Shown here: piece by piece, positions 1 to 12,778 of the stretch
Numbering within the stretch: the first letter of the stretch is position 1
Layout: every line of letters begins with the position of its first letter
Assembly (NCBI RefSeq): GCF_041296385.1
Contig: NC_091014.1
Coordinates: 17,521,578-17,585,577, forward strand
Length of the DNA: 64,000 nt
Source of the DNA: Aphelocoma coerulescens
Taxonomy: Eukaryota > Chordata > Aves > Passeriformes > Corvidae
Direction: 5' to 3'
Program-made: the position numbers and the translations under genes
The notes under the pieces: generated by a model
Seen by the model: only the letters and a program-made list of their open reading frames with translations
Told to the model about the DNA's origin: nothing
Databases searched by the model: none

Positions 1-1003
1 GTGATTGGTCCTTGACCAAGACATTTATAGTCTATACACAGAAAATCAAAATTTAAGAAAAAACAAAACAGTTTTATGGAACTATGTACAGTTCAAGTTC
101 AGTCTATGCATAAATATAAGGAGTTATGAATATTAGCATAAATATTATAGCACTAAAAATACTGTTAAAAGAAAAAAGCCTGCCTCTATCACTGTTACTC
201 TCAGACCTATGTTTTTTCCAATATACCAGTATGTATAACTGCTGTTTTATATAACTGTGTCCAAATAGAGGGCATTATCAATAGATCAGCCTGGGTAAAA
301 ATGTCAAACCTCTGCCTCATATAGATCCATATAGATCCAGCAGCACAGGGAGATATGAAGATCTATGAGGGGTATAAATGCAAAGGGGAAATTAGCTATT
401 TAGCAACAACAAACAAACATTTTACTGAAAGAACCCTTGCATTTTTATAAGCATTCTGAGAGTGCTGGATCAAATCCACCTTATCACCATTCCTCACCTT
501 CTTCTAATGGCAATAGGAGAGCTCACAGACTAACTTACTTCATCCCTTGGAAATTTAAAAAAAAATTTAAAATAACTTAAATCTTTACCATAAAAAAAGC
601 CCAGAAAATGTCTCAAACAAACCACTGTTAAACAGATTCCCAGTATTACACCTGTTCTGCATAATCCCAGATAACAAGAGGCTGGAGGGGTTCTCACTCT
701 TATTGGCTGGAAAGTACGATGTTCCTAAACTAAATAAAAACAAGTAGATGAACAAAAAATATTTCTAATCTTTGGGAAAACAGAATGAAAGCCTGCTCCT
801 CCTTTGCTAGTATGTTAAGTAACAGTTCTAGTTTTCTGAATTTAATTTGGATGTAATGTATGAGGTCTTAGGATAGCAGAAATATTGTGGAGATTTATTT
901 GCTTTCATAACTATTTCTTTTCATGACTGGCTATGTTGTTAACCTCCTGTCCTTAAAAATAATTGTGTTAGACCATGAGTATCTGAGTAAAGAGCAAAAG
1001 AGC
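1..1003. other. Non-coding AT-rich sequence, nothing recognised
   Basis: No open frame of note and no repeat family that I recognise. There is a minor 10-base duplication near 322-343 (two adjacent copies of CATATAGATC). The stretch ends at the left edge of an LTR. Confidence 0.6.
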
Positions 1004-1571
1004 TGTGCTGGTTTTGGCTGGTGTAGAGTTAATATTCTTCACAGTAGCTGGTATGGGCTATGTTTTGGATTTGTGCTGAAAGCAGTATTGATCATGCAGA
1101 GATATTTTCAATATTGCTGAGGAGTGTTTACAGAGTCAAGGCTCTTTCTGGTTCTCACATCACCTCACCAGTGAGTAGGTTGGGGGTGTACAAGAATTTG
1201 GGAGGGGACACTGGTACAGCTGATCCTAATTTAGCCAATGGATATTTCATACCATATGGTGTCATATGCTCAGCATATAGAGCTGGAGGAAGAAGAAGAA
1301 GAAAGGGAGGAATGCTCAGAGTGACGACATTTGTCTTCCCAGGTCACCATTACACCCAGTGGAGCCTTGTCTGCCCATGGGAGGTGGTGAATGAATTCCT
1401 TTGTTTGCTTTGCTTACGCAAGTGGCTTTTGCTTTACCTATTAAACTGTATTTATCTCAACACACGTTTGCTCACTTTTACCCTTCTGATTCACTCTCAC
1501 ATCCCACTAGAGCAGGAAGTGAGCAAGAGTCTGTGTGTGGTTTAGTTGCTGGCTGGGATTAAACCACAACA
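1004..1571 (+). mobile_element. Solo ERV LTR, near full length
   Basis: The element begins TGTGCTGGTTTTGGCTGG and ends CCACAACA, giving the TG...CA ends of a retroviral LTR. A CCAAT-type motif (GCCAATGG) lies about 235 bases in. A variant poly(A) signal ATTAAA lies at 1440-1445, followed by a T-rich segment. The 5' third closely resembles two other pieces in this window, at 54697-54860 on the plus strand and 34363-34924 on the minus strand, so this is a multi-copy family. No internal gag or pol sequence flanks it, which suggests a solo LTR left by recombination between two LTRs. I could not find a clear target-site duplication, so the exact left edge (1004 or 1006) is uncertain. The short open frames of 65 and 161 codons that overlap it are not genes. 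The family resemblance to abundant bird LTRs is from memory. Confidence 0.75.
1440..1445 (+). terminator. LTR polyadenylation signal (ATTAAA)
   Basis: ATTAAA stands about 125 bases before the end of the 1004-1571 LTR, the position expected for the end of R. Confidence 0.5.
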
Positions 1572-4205
1572 GGACACAATTCTGTAGCCTTCCAGACACT
1601 GTTTTTGGGAAGGATTCTGTACAGAGGAAAGAAAAAGTAGCAGAAATAGAAAGAGGCAATGAGATACAGATGTGGTAGACAAAACTGTCCTGGCTGAAGA
1701 TGAGCCAAGCACCTGTGAAATGCAGTAATCTTCAAACCCATGGGCAGCAGAGATATTAACCTTTCCTGTCTGGAGTCATTCTGTCAAGAGTAGAACTCTT
1801 TTCAAAAGAAAAATCTTGTTCTCACCACCAATGAATCTTTATTTTAAAAAGAGCTTGTCAACAAAAAGCAGTTTACATTTGACTACAAAGATTGTTAGAA
1901 GTCCTGCTTGGTTTTTATTCTGCATTGTAGTGACACATTCTAGACTGTCAGAAAAAAGGAACACTGGACTTCCCAATTTTAGAATAGGTCAATTCATGAC
2001 AGAGAGTACACAATGAGAATGTAAGGGAAAAACTCAATATGACACACTGCCAAATTTATCTCAATCAAACTTTATAAGACAAGTACATTTAGATATAACT
2101 CTGTTGCTTCCTTGAGTCATGTTTTTTCACTTAATTAGTCACAGTGGTAAGGACTAGAATAGGTATATGGAAAGCAGTTAGATAGAGGCCTGTATCCCAT
2201 GTGCTCTCTCTGATGGAAGACAAAGTGGGTGCTTTAGAAAGAAATGGAATTTGCAGAACAAGCATTGGTAATCCCTTGACAATTTTTTAGTCTTCATATT
2301 GATATCCTGAAATAAGGTTATATCTTTAGATTGAATAATCTTAAGAAACAGTTTTGAATCTGGCACATTTTGCAGCATTGCTGCTATGAGTTACATAGTT
2401 ATATTTTGTTCTCTATGAAAACATACTTTATCTTTTTATCCTAGTTAGAGACATCTAGCCATTTCATTTGTTGTTCTCTGGTTTATGTGATAAAGGCTGA
2501 AGAAAAATCCTTCTTTCTCGGTCATTCATCTGGCAAACACAACTTCAGTTTCCTCTTCCATACAGTGCTGAGTACAGGTGTGAGAAGAAGCTCCTCACTC
2601 TCCATATGGGGGTCCCCCTCAGTCAGTCTCCATGCTCCAGATCCAAGCTGGAGAGGGGATGGGAATGACTGCTGGGCCATATAACTGACCAATAAAAAAC
2701 AATCTGGTTTTGCAAGCAGGGATGTATCATTGGCTCAGTAACTAGCGCTAGCTACTAAAAAGAAAACCAAAAAAACCCACAACAACCAAACAAAAACACC
2801 AAACACCACTAAAAACTGAATGAAAAAAATCAAACCCACAGCAATACCCTGAACCAATTCTGAGAGATTCCACTATGCACTTCAGCAAGCTCCTCTCCCT
2901 TCCACTTCTCTCTTAGATGGTTTTTCCTTCTGGCTGGTTTATTCATGAACCCAGAAGTGTCTCTCTCACTCATGGCTCTGTAGTCCCACCCTCAGAGCCA
3001 GCTGATATTTCCAAAATGAAGGAATTACTTTCAGTCCAAAAATTAGGCAACGCAAAATATTCCTTGGCTTACAAAAAAAGAACAGATTCTTGGTGACTGG
3101 ACCATAACTTCACATCTAGCAATTGTGCACTCCACTAATCATCTCAAAAGTGCAAACAAAATCACTGAACACTGAAAAAAAGACTTCATTTACCTTAAAG
3201 AGGTCAAGATTATTTGTAGACAAAACATTTTAATCTTACTAAAGATGAGAATTAACAAAGAACACTAGGAACAGAGGAATTTTGACCTCGAGTACAGACT
3301 AGGAAGACTACTTATCTTGGAAGTGCTGAAAGCATTTGTTGTCTTAGACTTCGGAGATATTCCACCTAGGGAGCTGGAGAGCAGTACAGGCATGGTGTCT
3401 CTATTCCTTGATGTATTGTATCCAATCACTTTTTATTTCAAAGTTCATTATCAAGAAACATTAACTTCTGTAAGAATGAAACTGAGTTTCCATGGAAGCT
3501 TGCTTACACTCAAAAGATAATTTAGATGAAGAATTACATGATTTTTTATTCCCTGTGCATTTTGGCTGGAGATTTCAAAGAAAATCAAAATAAAAATAAA
3601 AAATCAGACACATAAAAGCAAAGGGAAAAGTCTGCTGGTCTGTCAGAGACTGGTTTATCAATTAGCTTTGCTGGTTAAATAGACAAGTTTCAACTGTTGA
3701 GTTAAAAAAACTTCTTCCAGTAGGTAATCCAAATGATTTTAATAATACTTGAGGACATTTTAATAAGAATACTTTAGGGCTAGGTACTACTACACACAAG
3801 AAATTCTGGAATCAGAATACTAGTTGCTAAATGTAATTCCCATATGAGCAAACCATTCACATTTTCTAAATAAGTTTGGATCATAGGTTTTAAAGACCTA
3901 GGGTGCCTTCATAGCATAAATACATGATTTCAGAGAGCTCTCTATGATGATTAATACAGGAAAGAATTTTAGAAGACTCTTTCTTAGTTTGAAGGGCCTA
4001 TATGATGTTTTATAACAGTTCTAGGATACATAGAAGAGAGAAAAACATAAGGAAATAAAATCAGATACTGTGTTGGTATCCAGATAAATTAGCACAATGT
4101 AGAGTGTCAGAGCTTGGCCACTGTTGCCAAGTTTCTAAAAGTTCTTTTTAAATTATTGGCATAATAGCACCATAGAAGTGATGGAATGGTCCTCACCTTT
4201 TTCCC
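1572..4205. other. Non-coding sequence, no repeat family recognised
   Basis: Only short open frames (about 60-67 codons) without recognisable similarity. A segment rich in A and C at about 2757-2840 is low complexity. Nothing else can be supported. Confidence 0.55.
2757..2840. repeat. A/C-rich low-complexity segment
   Basis: Irregular runs of AAAACC, CAAACA and AAAAACACC make up nearly the whole segment, with very few G or T. A similar tract occurs at 62325-62405. Confidence 0.6.
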
Positions 4206-4210
4206 AGTAG

Positions 4211-4264
4211 ACATATATATAGATAGATAGATAGATATAGATATATATAGATATACACACACTC
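4211..4264. repeat. (TAGA)n/(TA)n microsatellite
   Basis: ATATATATAGATAGATAGAT followed by an imperfect GATATAGATATATATAG stretch and a short CACACAC end. Confidence 0.85.
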
Positions 4265-7200
4265 CTTGGCAAAAATAAAGTGCGAATACCTAATATAGGA
4301 ATGAAGCTCTTCTATTCAGCCTTATCCTAAATGTACAGAGACTAGACCTCTGAATAAAAAATTGAGTTTTTCTGTTTTCAAATTAAAATCCTGGGATATT
4401 TTTGCAGCAATACCCAATCTATATAATTATGATTCAATGAAAATGTGAGATACTAGAAGTATTCTTTTATTGACTAGTGTATTTAAAGATTCTCTGAGAC
4501 TTCAGTACAGTCATTATGAAAACTAACTGGACGTTGACAGAGTCAGAAAGTCAGAAAGCATCTCCTCATTTTAAACTGAGACAGAATTAGACAGAGCAGA
4601 TGTTATTTTATGGGTATGTATTCTTAAATATTTAGTGGTATGTGTAATGCATCATTCTAACAATGAAGGATATGCTTCTTTGTCTGCAGAAAATATGTAG
4701 AATTAAAGTAACCAGAACGAGCACAATTTCTTTATTATTTGCAACATAATGACAAGAGAAGCAGCAGCTGCTGAACTGAGCCTTCCTTTATCCCCCAGTA
4801 TGCTGGAATGAGGAGAATGCAGATTTGGGTTGAATTCTGTACACAAGAAAGTGCTAACATCCAGTGTAGTGACACAGCATCAGGAGAGGGCTTTCATTAC
4901 AACTATTATCTTTGTTGCCCCTTCAATAGTGCATGACAGATACTGTAGGAAAACAGCTGCAGAACTTCTCTCTGTGATCAGATTAGTTATTTCAGTCAAT
5001 AATGCAAATATAACCCAGCACACAGAGAGTTGCCTTGGGAAAGAGGAAACATTCCAGGGTTAAGCACCCTCTCTTCCAAGAGGGCCCAAGTTAAAATGCT
5101 GGGTTTGACACCAATTTTCTGTAGGACTTCAGGCTATTCATGTACTTCCTCTGCTCTGACTGTAATATCTATGAAAAAAGAGAGAATACTGACTCACCTA
5201 CCTCAAAGGCAAACTAAAGATTAATTAGTTTGTGCTTGTATAGAGGTTTGAAAATGTCAAGGCTATATAACTACTGTTAAATAAATGGCAAAAAGTCAGA
5301 TTGGACAAGTACAGAGCAGGACTGCAAGGGTTTATCATTGTATCTTAGCAATTATCTTTAACACTATCCAGAAAAGATTTCTTACAGTAGATATAGGTAG
5401 TTAGAAGAAAAGTATGGAGCTGTTTTATAGAAGTATTTCTTCAGTGAATGTAAAAGGAAATGACAAAGCAAGCACAAATTTTAACTTTTCTGAACTTTTA
5501 AATTCAGCAGGGCAATATGTCAGTGCTCTACCTCAATTGGTTCATCTTTTACTGAAGTAGTATTCAAATACTCCAGTGTAATACATCTGGAATGGTCCTG
5601 TCCACTTGGATAGGAAATAAAAAATAATAAAAACTATCCCTCTGACAAAGACTAAGGCCACAGGGCTGAATGTGGTTAATTTGTTTCCATTCTACTTTTC
5701 TATACAATGAGGAACACCACCACTGCAAGTCCTGAATGTGATGTATTTTATTCATAGTGGAGTGATTACTTAGAGAGTGCACAAGAAGATGCAGCTTTCC
5801 ACCCTCATCCCATCCCAACTAGTGCACAAAATTTCCTAAATATCCTCATTGAATCTCACAAAAATTCCCTTAAGTTTCCAATTATTTTACCACCAGAATT
5901 CATGCTGTTCTTATTTTTCACTTCCCACTGTCTATCTTTGCAGACATCAGATTATTTGAATTTGCTGGCACAGGATCTCTAATCATTTAAAAGATGCTCT
6001 ATTCTGCCAGTGCCTATTGCCTACTTCTTAATAGTCTGTTATTTAGAAAAACACCAATCACTTTATTTGGGCTCTTAAGTAATTTCACCCTGCATCAGGA
6101 GGATCATACAAACCAGATGGAGACAAAAGGATCTTATTTTTATTGTGTTTATCTGGATTTCAGTGTACAAGCACTTTTGTCCAAGAGTAACCATTACAAT
6201 GTAAAGTTACAATGCTGCACAGATATTTGAAGAAAAACAGAAAGGGTGAAAATCAAATTAGAAACTGAGGTTATTGCTAAATTTACATTTGGGGTGTTGC
6301 TGGTAGGATTTTGTTTGCGGAAGAGAACATAAGATTTGTGAAAGCATACAAGTCCTTCAAAAATAAAAATCAAGCCATACTTTTCCATTTAAAATTGTTG
6401 TTTGTGCAGAACTATGACCTCTGTACCAGTATGATGAATTATGAGCTGAATTATGTGTAAGAGTGACTTCAGAGGGGCAGCACCTCTCACATAATCTAGA
6501 CAAAATTCTTGCATTTTAGAGTTATCTGTATATAAACAACCCCCTACACAAAAGCAAAGACAGTGTGTGATTTACAGTGTAAGCAGACAATTCCACTTGA
6601 TTAATTAGGTTCACATGAGATGGAACCTAAAACAAGGTAAACTTATTTTTGCTAAATGTTCATTCTACCACTTGTTATAAACTCAAATGGTCTCTGCAAA
6701 CTGATATTGAAGTTCTCCATATCTACAGGTTTTGAAAGTTAAAACCTCACCAAGAGCAAAAATCAACAGCAACCTATCTAAGACTGGCAGGAGATGGCAT
6801 GGCAAAGATGTAGAAATAATAACTGTGGAGTAGAGCAGGGAGCATAACACACTCCCACAAATGCACCACATTCCACACAGTCATTACTCCAAACACTACA
6901 CCCACTGACACTTACCCCATGATTATCTTCTCAGGTTATATTCCTCCTGAACCTCCTGAATATTTGATTTATTTGCACTATTAATTTATCCATCCCACCT
7001 ATGATCCCTTAGATATTTAATTGATTGCCTTTAATTGATCTGGCCATCTGTGATATCTTAGTCATTTAATTCATTGTTTTTATTGATCTGAGCACCTTGC
7101 AGCTTTATTGTCACCTAGATAAATCAAAAGTCACTGGCTGATATAATTTCTACCTCTTAATTCTTAGTATGCACTTTAATCTTCTGAGGGAGATGGGGTA

Positions 7201-9530
7201 GAGGAGGAAAACAAACACCTGAAATCTCATTATGTCCTAACCTGTCTGGCCAGGAGCTGGGTGGCATAAGCCCCACTGATTTCAGTGACACTTTTCCTAG
7301 CTGCTTGGGCATCAGGGCACTCATTCTGTTCCTGGAATACAGGCTTTATTCAAATAAAACATGAACGATAAAATAAAATTTTAAGAAAATAATTATGCAT
7401 AACAACAAGATTTGCAGCATGGTGGTAAATCTCCCTTTTATCCTGACCTGCAGTTCAAGTGAATTCCGTCGAGTTCTCTTTGAAGAAAACTTCAGCCCAG
7501 TGAAGCACTACTGACAAGGAAAGTGTCATTGCTGATTTTAGCTCTCACACAACAGAGGCACCGCTACAAATAGTGGGTGTCATAATGGTATTCTGAGTAA
7601 TGAATGGCATAAAGGGTATCTTTTTCACTTAATAAGCCTTTGGGCACAGAATTAAAAGCATAGGAGATTATACCTGATATAGCAAATTATATGTAAAAGT
7701 GAAATTTTATGTAAAATTATGTAAAATATATGTAAAATAGATGAAAATCTTGTTCTGGCTGGGACACTTAGATATAATCTATAAAATGTGACAGCTCTGG
7801 TGAAGGCAGACAAGAAATTTGCAGGAATTAGAAAAGGACCTGATGGTTTCCTTTAACAAGAAAGTATTTGATGTACTTTACACAGTCTCCTGGACACGTC
7901 TGTCTATTGCCTAATTATAGCAGTTCATAATCTAGCAGTTAGTAAAGTAATAGAGATAAAGAAGAGGAGGAGTCAGCGAATAGTGATCTTTCAGCTGCTC
8001 TGATCCATCAGCCCAAAAACAGTAGGAGCTGAACGTAAACAGAGAGGAAGAATTGAAATAGGCTCACAGGGATGGAAAGCAATCCCCAAAGAAAAAAAGA
8101 AAGAACACAAGAAAGAATGGAAAATAGTGGGTGCAGACTGAAAACTGAGTATGTAAAACTGTAGCGGACATCTCAAAAGCAAGGAAAATCAGAAAAATAA
8201 AAACCAGAATATCTATACTAAGAGTAGCAAAGATAGAGCAGATCACAACACAAATAAAATTATCTTCATTTGACTCTTGATTCATAAATTCTATAACACA
8301 ATTTTGACACTGACTAGCACTGGAAACCTCACTGGAAGGAGGAAAGCCAGAGGAGAGAAAAAAGAGTTCTTCACTTCTTAGCTGCTAGCTGTGCCTGAAA
8401 ACTCTGGGTAAGAGTCTTTTCTATTTTTATAGTCATCCTCTTCATATGCCATTACTGTCCTGGCAGGTATCCTGCATTCCACAGAATATTAACATATTTT
8501 TTGACAAAATTATCTTTCCTTTAACTTTGATTTTTTTTGTGTGTTTGCCAGTATTTTCAAACTAGAAATCCACAACTAAAACTCTTTAATATAACTATTT
8601 CAGAACACTTGCATTTAATATTTTTCTCTCTGTAATTTTCTCTTTTTACTGGTGCATAGCTAGACTGAAATGTGTTTATCTTGGCCACACAAATGTACTG
8701 CCACTACACGCATTCAAAGCATAAAAAAGTATGCTTTCTGACAGTGCTCTAACAAGTGCATAACAATATATGTTTAAGAAAAACTGGTAAAACATATTAA
8801 AAAAGAAAATAAGATCAAACCCCTAATAAAATGAGATACTTAATTTTACACAGTTTTCTGTGTAGGAAGATGGAAGAAAGAATCTACCTGAGCAGTGTTC
8901 ACCATATTGTCACATCATATCATTTCTCCCTGAGAAAATAATAAAATTTAACACATAGGTAAGAGCCAATAAATGAAAAATAATCCATTCAATTGATAAA
9001 ACAGAAGTCTGCCTATACTTTCCATCCTGGATCTGTGCACTCATAAATTGCATAAGCTGTATAATATACCTGCTTCAGTGTATTTCATCCTTTAATAAGC
9101 TCTATAAGTCCTTCCTGTCTTTGGAGTGCTGTGCTTCTGTATGGGACTCTGTTTCTTATTTGGCTGTCAAGTGTCATGGCACATTTCTGCAAAGACATGA
9201 GGAACAGGTGGTGGCAGATTGGACAACAGGTCCCAAACTGTTCAAGATGGCAACTTTAGTTTCATTCTATTCTAAACGCATAAACCAAAACAGTCAGTTT
9301 CTTCACAATTCCACCGAAGGTACACCTCTGTGCAAGCTGCCACAGCTGCCTTCAAAATTCCCCTTGTTTCTGGCAGTGTAACTTCTTTGCTACATGTCCA
9401 GCACTGCAGCACTTAATGAGATTTGCTCTTACCAAAGACATATTGAGCTGTTGAGAAACAAACAGCTCCTCAAGTGCCCAGTGGGCATGACCCCACAGTG
9501 CTTTGAGACCCACCTGCATATCCAAGCCTG
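4265..9530. other. Non-coding sequence, no element recognised
   Basis: Open frames do not exceed 86 codons and show no recognisable protein. A degenerate TTATGTAAAA-type repeat at 7695-7740 is the only local structure I noted. The stretch at 9121-9530, just left of the ERV cluster, is richer in GC than its surroundings. It may be ERV-internal or other repeat sequence, but I cannot assign it. Confidence 0.5.
7690..7742. repeat. Degenerate short tandem repeat, ATGTAAAAT-like units
   Basis: Four loosely repeated units of the form (T)ATGTAAAA(T) occur within about 50 bases. Confidence 0.5.
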
Positions 9531-9533
9531 GTA

Positions 9534-9708
9534 ATGATGGCCGTGCCACCTAAGTGGCCTTCAAGAACACCAGCCTGTGGACCAGTGTGACAAAGAAAGT
9601 CGCCATTTTGACCAAGAACATCTGTCTGACTTGCCTTATCCAAGGAAAAGTGAATTTCAAAAGCCATAGTGTGGTTTCCTAGCAACTGGAAAAGTATACT
9701 ACATCTAG
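9534..9708 (-). mobile_element. Truncated ERV LTR end, or duplicated flank (copy 1 of direct repeat)
   Basis: Bases 9544-9708 match 10309-10473 over 165 bases with two mismatches and no gaps. Weaker similarity continues about 10 bases further left. Read on the minus strand, both copies contain a TGTAGTATAC sequence close to their start. In the right-hand copy this is where a minus-strand LTR appears to begin. One reading is that this is the first 170 bases of a second LTR placed directly after the first and then cut off. The other reading is a later segmental duplication. The 92-codon minus frame across it is not a recognised protein. Confidence 0.5.
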
Positions 9709-9771
9709 TAGGAAGGGTGATGTGGGCGAGGCAATCAACACCACTCACTCCTTACTGTGAAGAAACAACCC

Positions 9772-9777
9772 TTTATT
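9772..9777 (-). terminator. LTR polyadenylation signal AATAAA
   Basis: TTTATT on the plus strand reads AATAAA on the minus strand. It lies about 130 bases downstream of the LTR TATA box. Confidence 0.6.
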
Positions 9778-9905
9778 AACCAGCAACTAAGAACGGGTAC
9801 TGAAGTCAGCTTGTGAACCTCAACAGTAAGGCCGAGTCGAAGCGGCGCATGCACAACACCAGATGCTCTCCCTCACCCGTGTGAATGGTGAGCCCCAACT
9901 CAGAC

Positions 9906-9911
9906 TTTATA
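9906..9911 (-). promoter_or_regulatory. LTR TATA box
   Basis: TTTATA on the plus strand reads TATAAA on the minus strand. Two CCAAT boxes lie 70-130 bases upstream, and a GC-richer region follows. Confidence 0.6.
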
Positions 9912-10308
9912 CCCAGTCCTTTAAGTCCATCGGTCCGTTTTGGATCCTCCACCCTCTTGGCTCGTTTTCTCCTGCTGTCATTGGTCCATTTCAATCATGC
10001 CTTTTTCACCAGTCATTTCCTGAGGACCTCCACCGATTGGTTCATGCCACATCCAATCCACGTTCTTGGTGACATCATTCTTATCTGCTGGAACAATCCA
10101 GAAAACTTCCCCTTTCCCCATGGTATTAAGTTCACCACCCAATGGTTACATGCAGGTATTACACACGGTACGCTGTTTGCAACTCGCTATAGCAAGATCA
10201 TTAACACAGAAAACATCAACTAACCCAGCTCCCACCATTAACATATTTACCAACTTACTTAATTAATTATAGAAAACCAAAACTTATTTATAACAGTCAT
10301 GATGGGCC

Positions 10309-10473
10309 TGCCACCTAAGTGGCCTTCAAGAACACCAGCCTGTGGACCAGTGTGACAAAGAAAGTCGCCATTGTGACCAAGAACATCTGTCTGACTTGCC
10401 TTATCCAAGGAAAAGTGAATTTCAAAAGCCATAGTGTGGTTTCCTAGCAACTGGAAAAGTATACTACACCTAG
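10309..10473 (-). repeat. Copy 2 of 165-bp direct repeat
   Basis: Matches 9544-9708 with two substitutions over 165 bases (T/G in the AAGTCGCCATT stretch and T/C near the CTAG end). Apart from the last few bases it coincides with the first part of the minus-strand LTR. Confidence 0.85.
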
Positions 10474-10526
10474 GTCCATACCATAATGCCTAAACTAACA
10501 TACAGAACTAAGTCCTTTTGATGCCA

Positions 10527-11013
10527 TGAAGATTTTTGCCCTTTCCTTTATACCCCTGTTATACCTTTTTACAACTTTTGTATTCCTAGTGCTTTTCCCC
10601 TACATTCTTGGACTTGTTTGTCAAGCTAAGAGACAAAGTATTTTAGAAGCTTCGTAGCCAGAGATCAGTGTGCCCCAGACTCCAAGGTCCTCTCCAGAAC
10701 ACATTCTGTAAACCAAGATAGAACCATCCAGGGGAAGGGTCCTTGGGGAGGGGGGCTCACTTGAGCCTCTCCTTGGGGAATCTTTGATAGATATGCTAAT
10801 TAGAAAAACCTATAATGTTATACCCAATGTTGGGGAAGGGGTCAGAGGTGGAGACAGAAGATGAAGACAGAGATAGACTCGGTGGGGTACATCTCGCTGT
10901 ATATGACCTGGACGTGTACACCTAAGGATCCTTAAAATAAATACCAAGGTAAAATCCCTTTTCCCCTTCTAACCGTGTGTGACTCCTGATTTTAAGACCA
11001 GGAAAAGGCATCA
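10527..11013 (+). mobile_element. Probable ERV LTR, plus strand
   Basis: The segment has a TATATG motif (10900-10905), then an AATAAA signal at 10936-10941 with a short GT-rich stretch downstream (CCGTGTGTGAC). It ends near GGAAAAGGCATCA. GC content is above the neighbourhood. I associate this composition with class I (gammaretrovirus-like) bird LTRs, but only from memory. The start at TGAAGATTTTTGCC is a guess. No target-site duplication is visible. It lies only about 55 bases from the minus-strand LTR of another type, so the two insertions form a cluster. Confidence 0.5.
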
Positions 11014-12778
11014 CTTTCCCTCTAAGACCTCAGTCTTGTCTCAAGGTTGCCTGGGCTCCGGCTTGATTTAAGTTTTGCAGTTCTGATTTGGATGTGAATA
11101 CAAGCTCATACTCACATGCAACAGACAACAGCTTATTGCAGCTACTGATGTTGACAGTTCATTGTGATGCAACATCTGATATGCAGTAGTCCTGGATGTG
11201 ACTCATGGCCAATGTAAAACATATTTTCCTCTGTTAATGAATTTTTAATACATAATTCTAGTACCTATCTGGCAATGTTCACAGAAGAAAAGGAAACCAA
11301 ACTCATAAAAAATTATATTTTGTCATCATTTTCCTCAGACAGTGTAAAAACACTCCAACCGTTTGAAACAGTCATTTGCTTACCTCTATTTCACACAGCT
11401 TTAATTTCTTAGTTTTCTCACTCACATTGTTCTCTGTCTCCCAATTCCTAGATTTCATCTCCATTTTAAACACCATGAAATGTTACTTGGTGGTGAATTG
11501 GGTCTCATTATTTAAATTACAAATAAGTGGGTTAATGGCTATTGGAGAAAAACACCTTAAGAGCAGGAAAGATGGTTAACACAGACATGGCTACCAGTCT
11601 AGCAATAACTAGTTTGTGCCATAAGGAAAGTTAAATTTGAAGGAAAGCTTTTGAGGCCATGAGTTGAGGGGTCAGTGTTTTCTGGGAAGAATGATCTTGG
11701 AAACAGGCAGCAAAGTAAACCGCTCTGTAGATTAACCAACCCTCTGTACTCTGCCTGTTGTCTTCAGGGACAATTTATCAGACTCATATAAGCTTCATCT
11801 GCTTTTTCCTTCAGGGAGAAGATCAAGTCTAGTGATAATTAAATCCTCAACAAAGCTTTAAATTTTCTTTGTTACAAATAAAATGGTGATTCTGTCGACA
11901 CTTTGTTCTTATTCAGGCCTACCTGCTGAGCTCAAAACCACATCTCCCAAAAGAAACTTTTTTCCTTTTATGTGATCAGTCAAATTTCTTGACAAGACTT
12001 AGATTTCTATGAGGAAACACAGTGATGTATTCAAATATGGTTTTGAGTAAAAATACCTAAATTTGGTTTTCTCATAACACTCCAATTTTCATAGAAATTG
12101 CTTAGAAACTGAATTTCAGCTAAGAAACAAGGATACATCAAATGCAAAATAAAAATATTTTTTAAAAATTCATTTTAGAGAAATATGATTTTAATTCACC
12201 AGCCACCTCTAACAGAAATTTGATTTCTGTTTTCTTTAACTTTACTCCACTTATTCCATAATGTATATATCCCAGGCAGGTCTGCTATACATCTTCATCT
12301 CTTTTTTTGTCCCTCTCCTCTTCTCTGCCTGTATTGTGACTTAGGCTATCAAGATGTTAGAGCCATATACTTTATTAGTCTGTATTGCAAATAATAAAGT
12401 TTTTTCTTTTGTCCTGCCCCTTAGGCTTTATAAGACGAAAGCAGTAGTGAATATTACTTTACAGAAAGGAAATAATTTACATTTGAAGCCATGAACTGAT
12501 TAGATTGTTTCAAAGCTTTTCTATGACTTGATTGATTGAATTTGCCCATGGCACTCCTAGTGGTAATGATACTGTGATTATTTAAGCAGCAAGTAACTTA
12601 AGGATAGGCTGAGCATGTTAACTTTGAATTTCCTAGCTTCCAGCATTTTGCATTTTCCACAGTTTCTATTCAAGAACGTTGCAGTATGCATTGTGTGGTA
12701 TTTACTGCAGTTGTCATTCACTTTTCTTGTTTGAATTTTGCAACACGTTTTTGTGGAAATGTGTAAGCTTTTTCCATT
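11014..12778. other. Non-coding AT-rich sequence
   Basis: No coding frame and no recognised repeat. Several T- and A-rich stretches (12060-12250) carry no clear periodicity. Confidence 0.55.

Larger units (their letters stand above)
9718..10468 (-). mobile_element. ERV LTR, minus strand, with intact promoter and poly(A) motifs
   Basis: On the minus strand the element runs from TGTAGTATAC (10468) to about ...CACATCA (9718), roughly 750 bases. The inner order is that of a retroviral LTR. Two CCAAT boxes (ATTGG on the plus strand at 10036-10040 and 9980-9984) are followed by a TATAAA box (9906-9911). A CpG-containing R region comes next, then an AATAAA signal (9772-9777) about 130 bases after the TATA box, then a U5-like tail. 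The first 165 bases are repeated at 9544-9708. No gag, pol or env sequence is adjacent. The spacing of TATA and poly(A) signals suggests a class II (betaretrovirus- or alpharetrovirus-like) LTR, which is inference. Both ends are approximate. Confidence 0.65.

Noticed and set aside
1060..1545. 161-codon plus frame, the longest in the window
   Set aside because: It lies within the solo LTR at 1004-1571 and spans its promoter and poly(A) signal.
9470..9748. 92-codon minus frame, considered as a retroviral gag or env fragment
   Set aside because: Half of it is the LTR-derived direct repeat, and no retroviral motif is visible.
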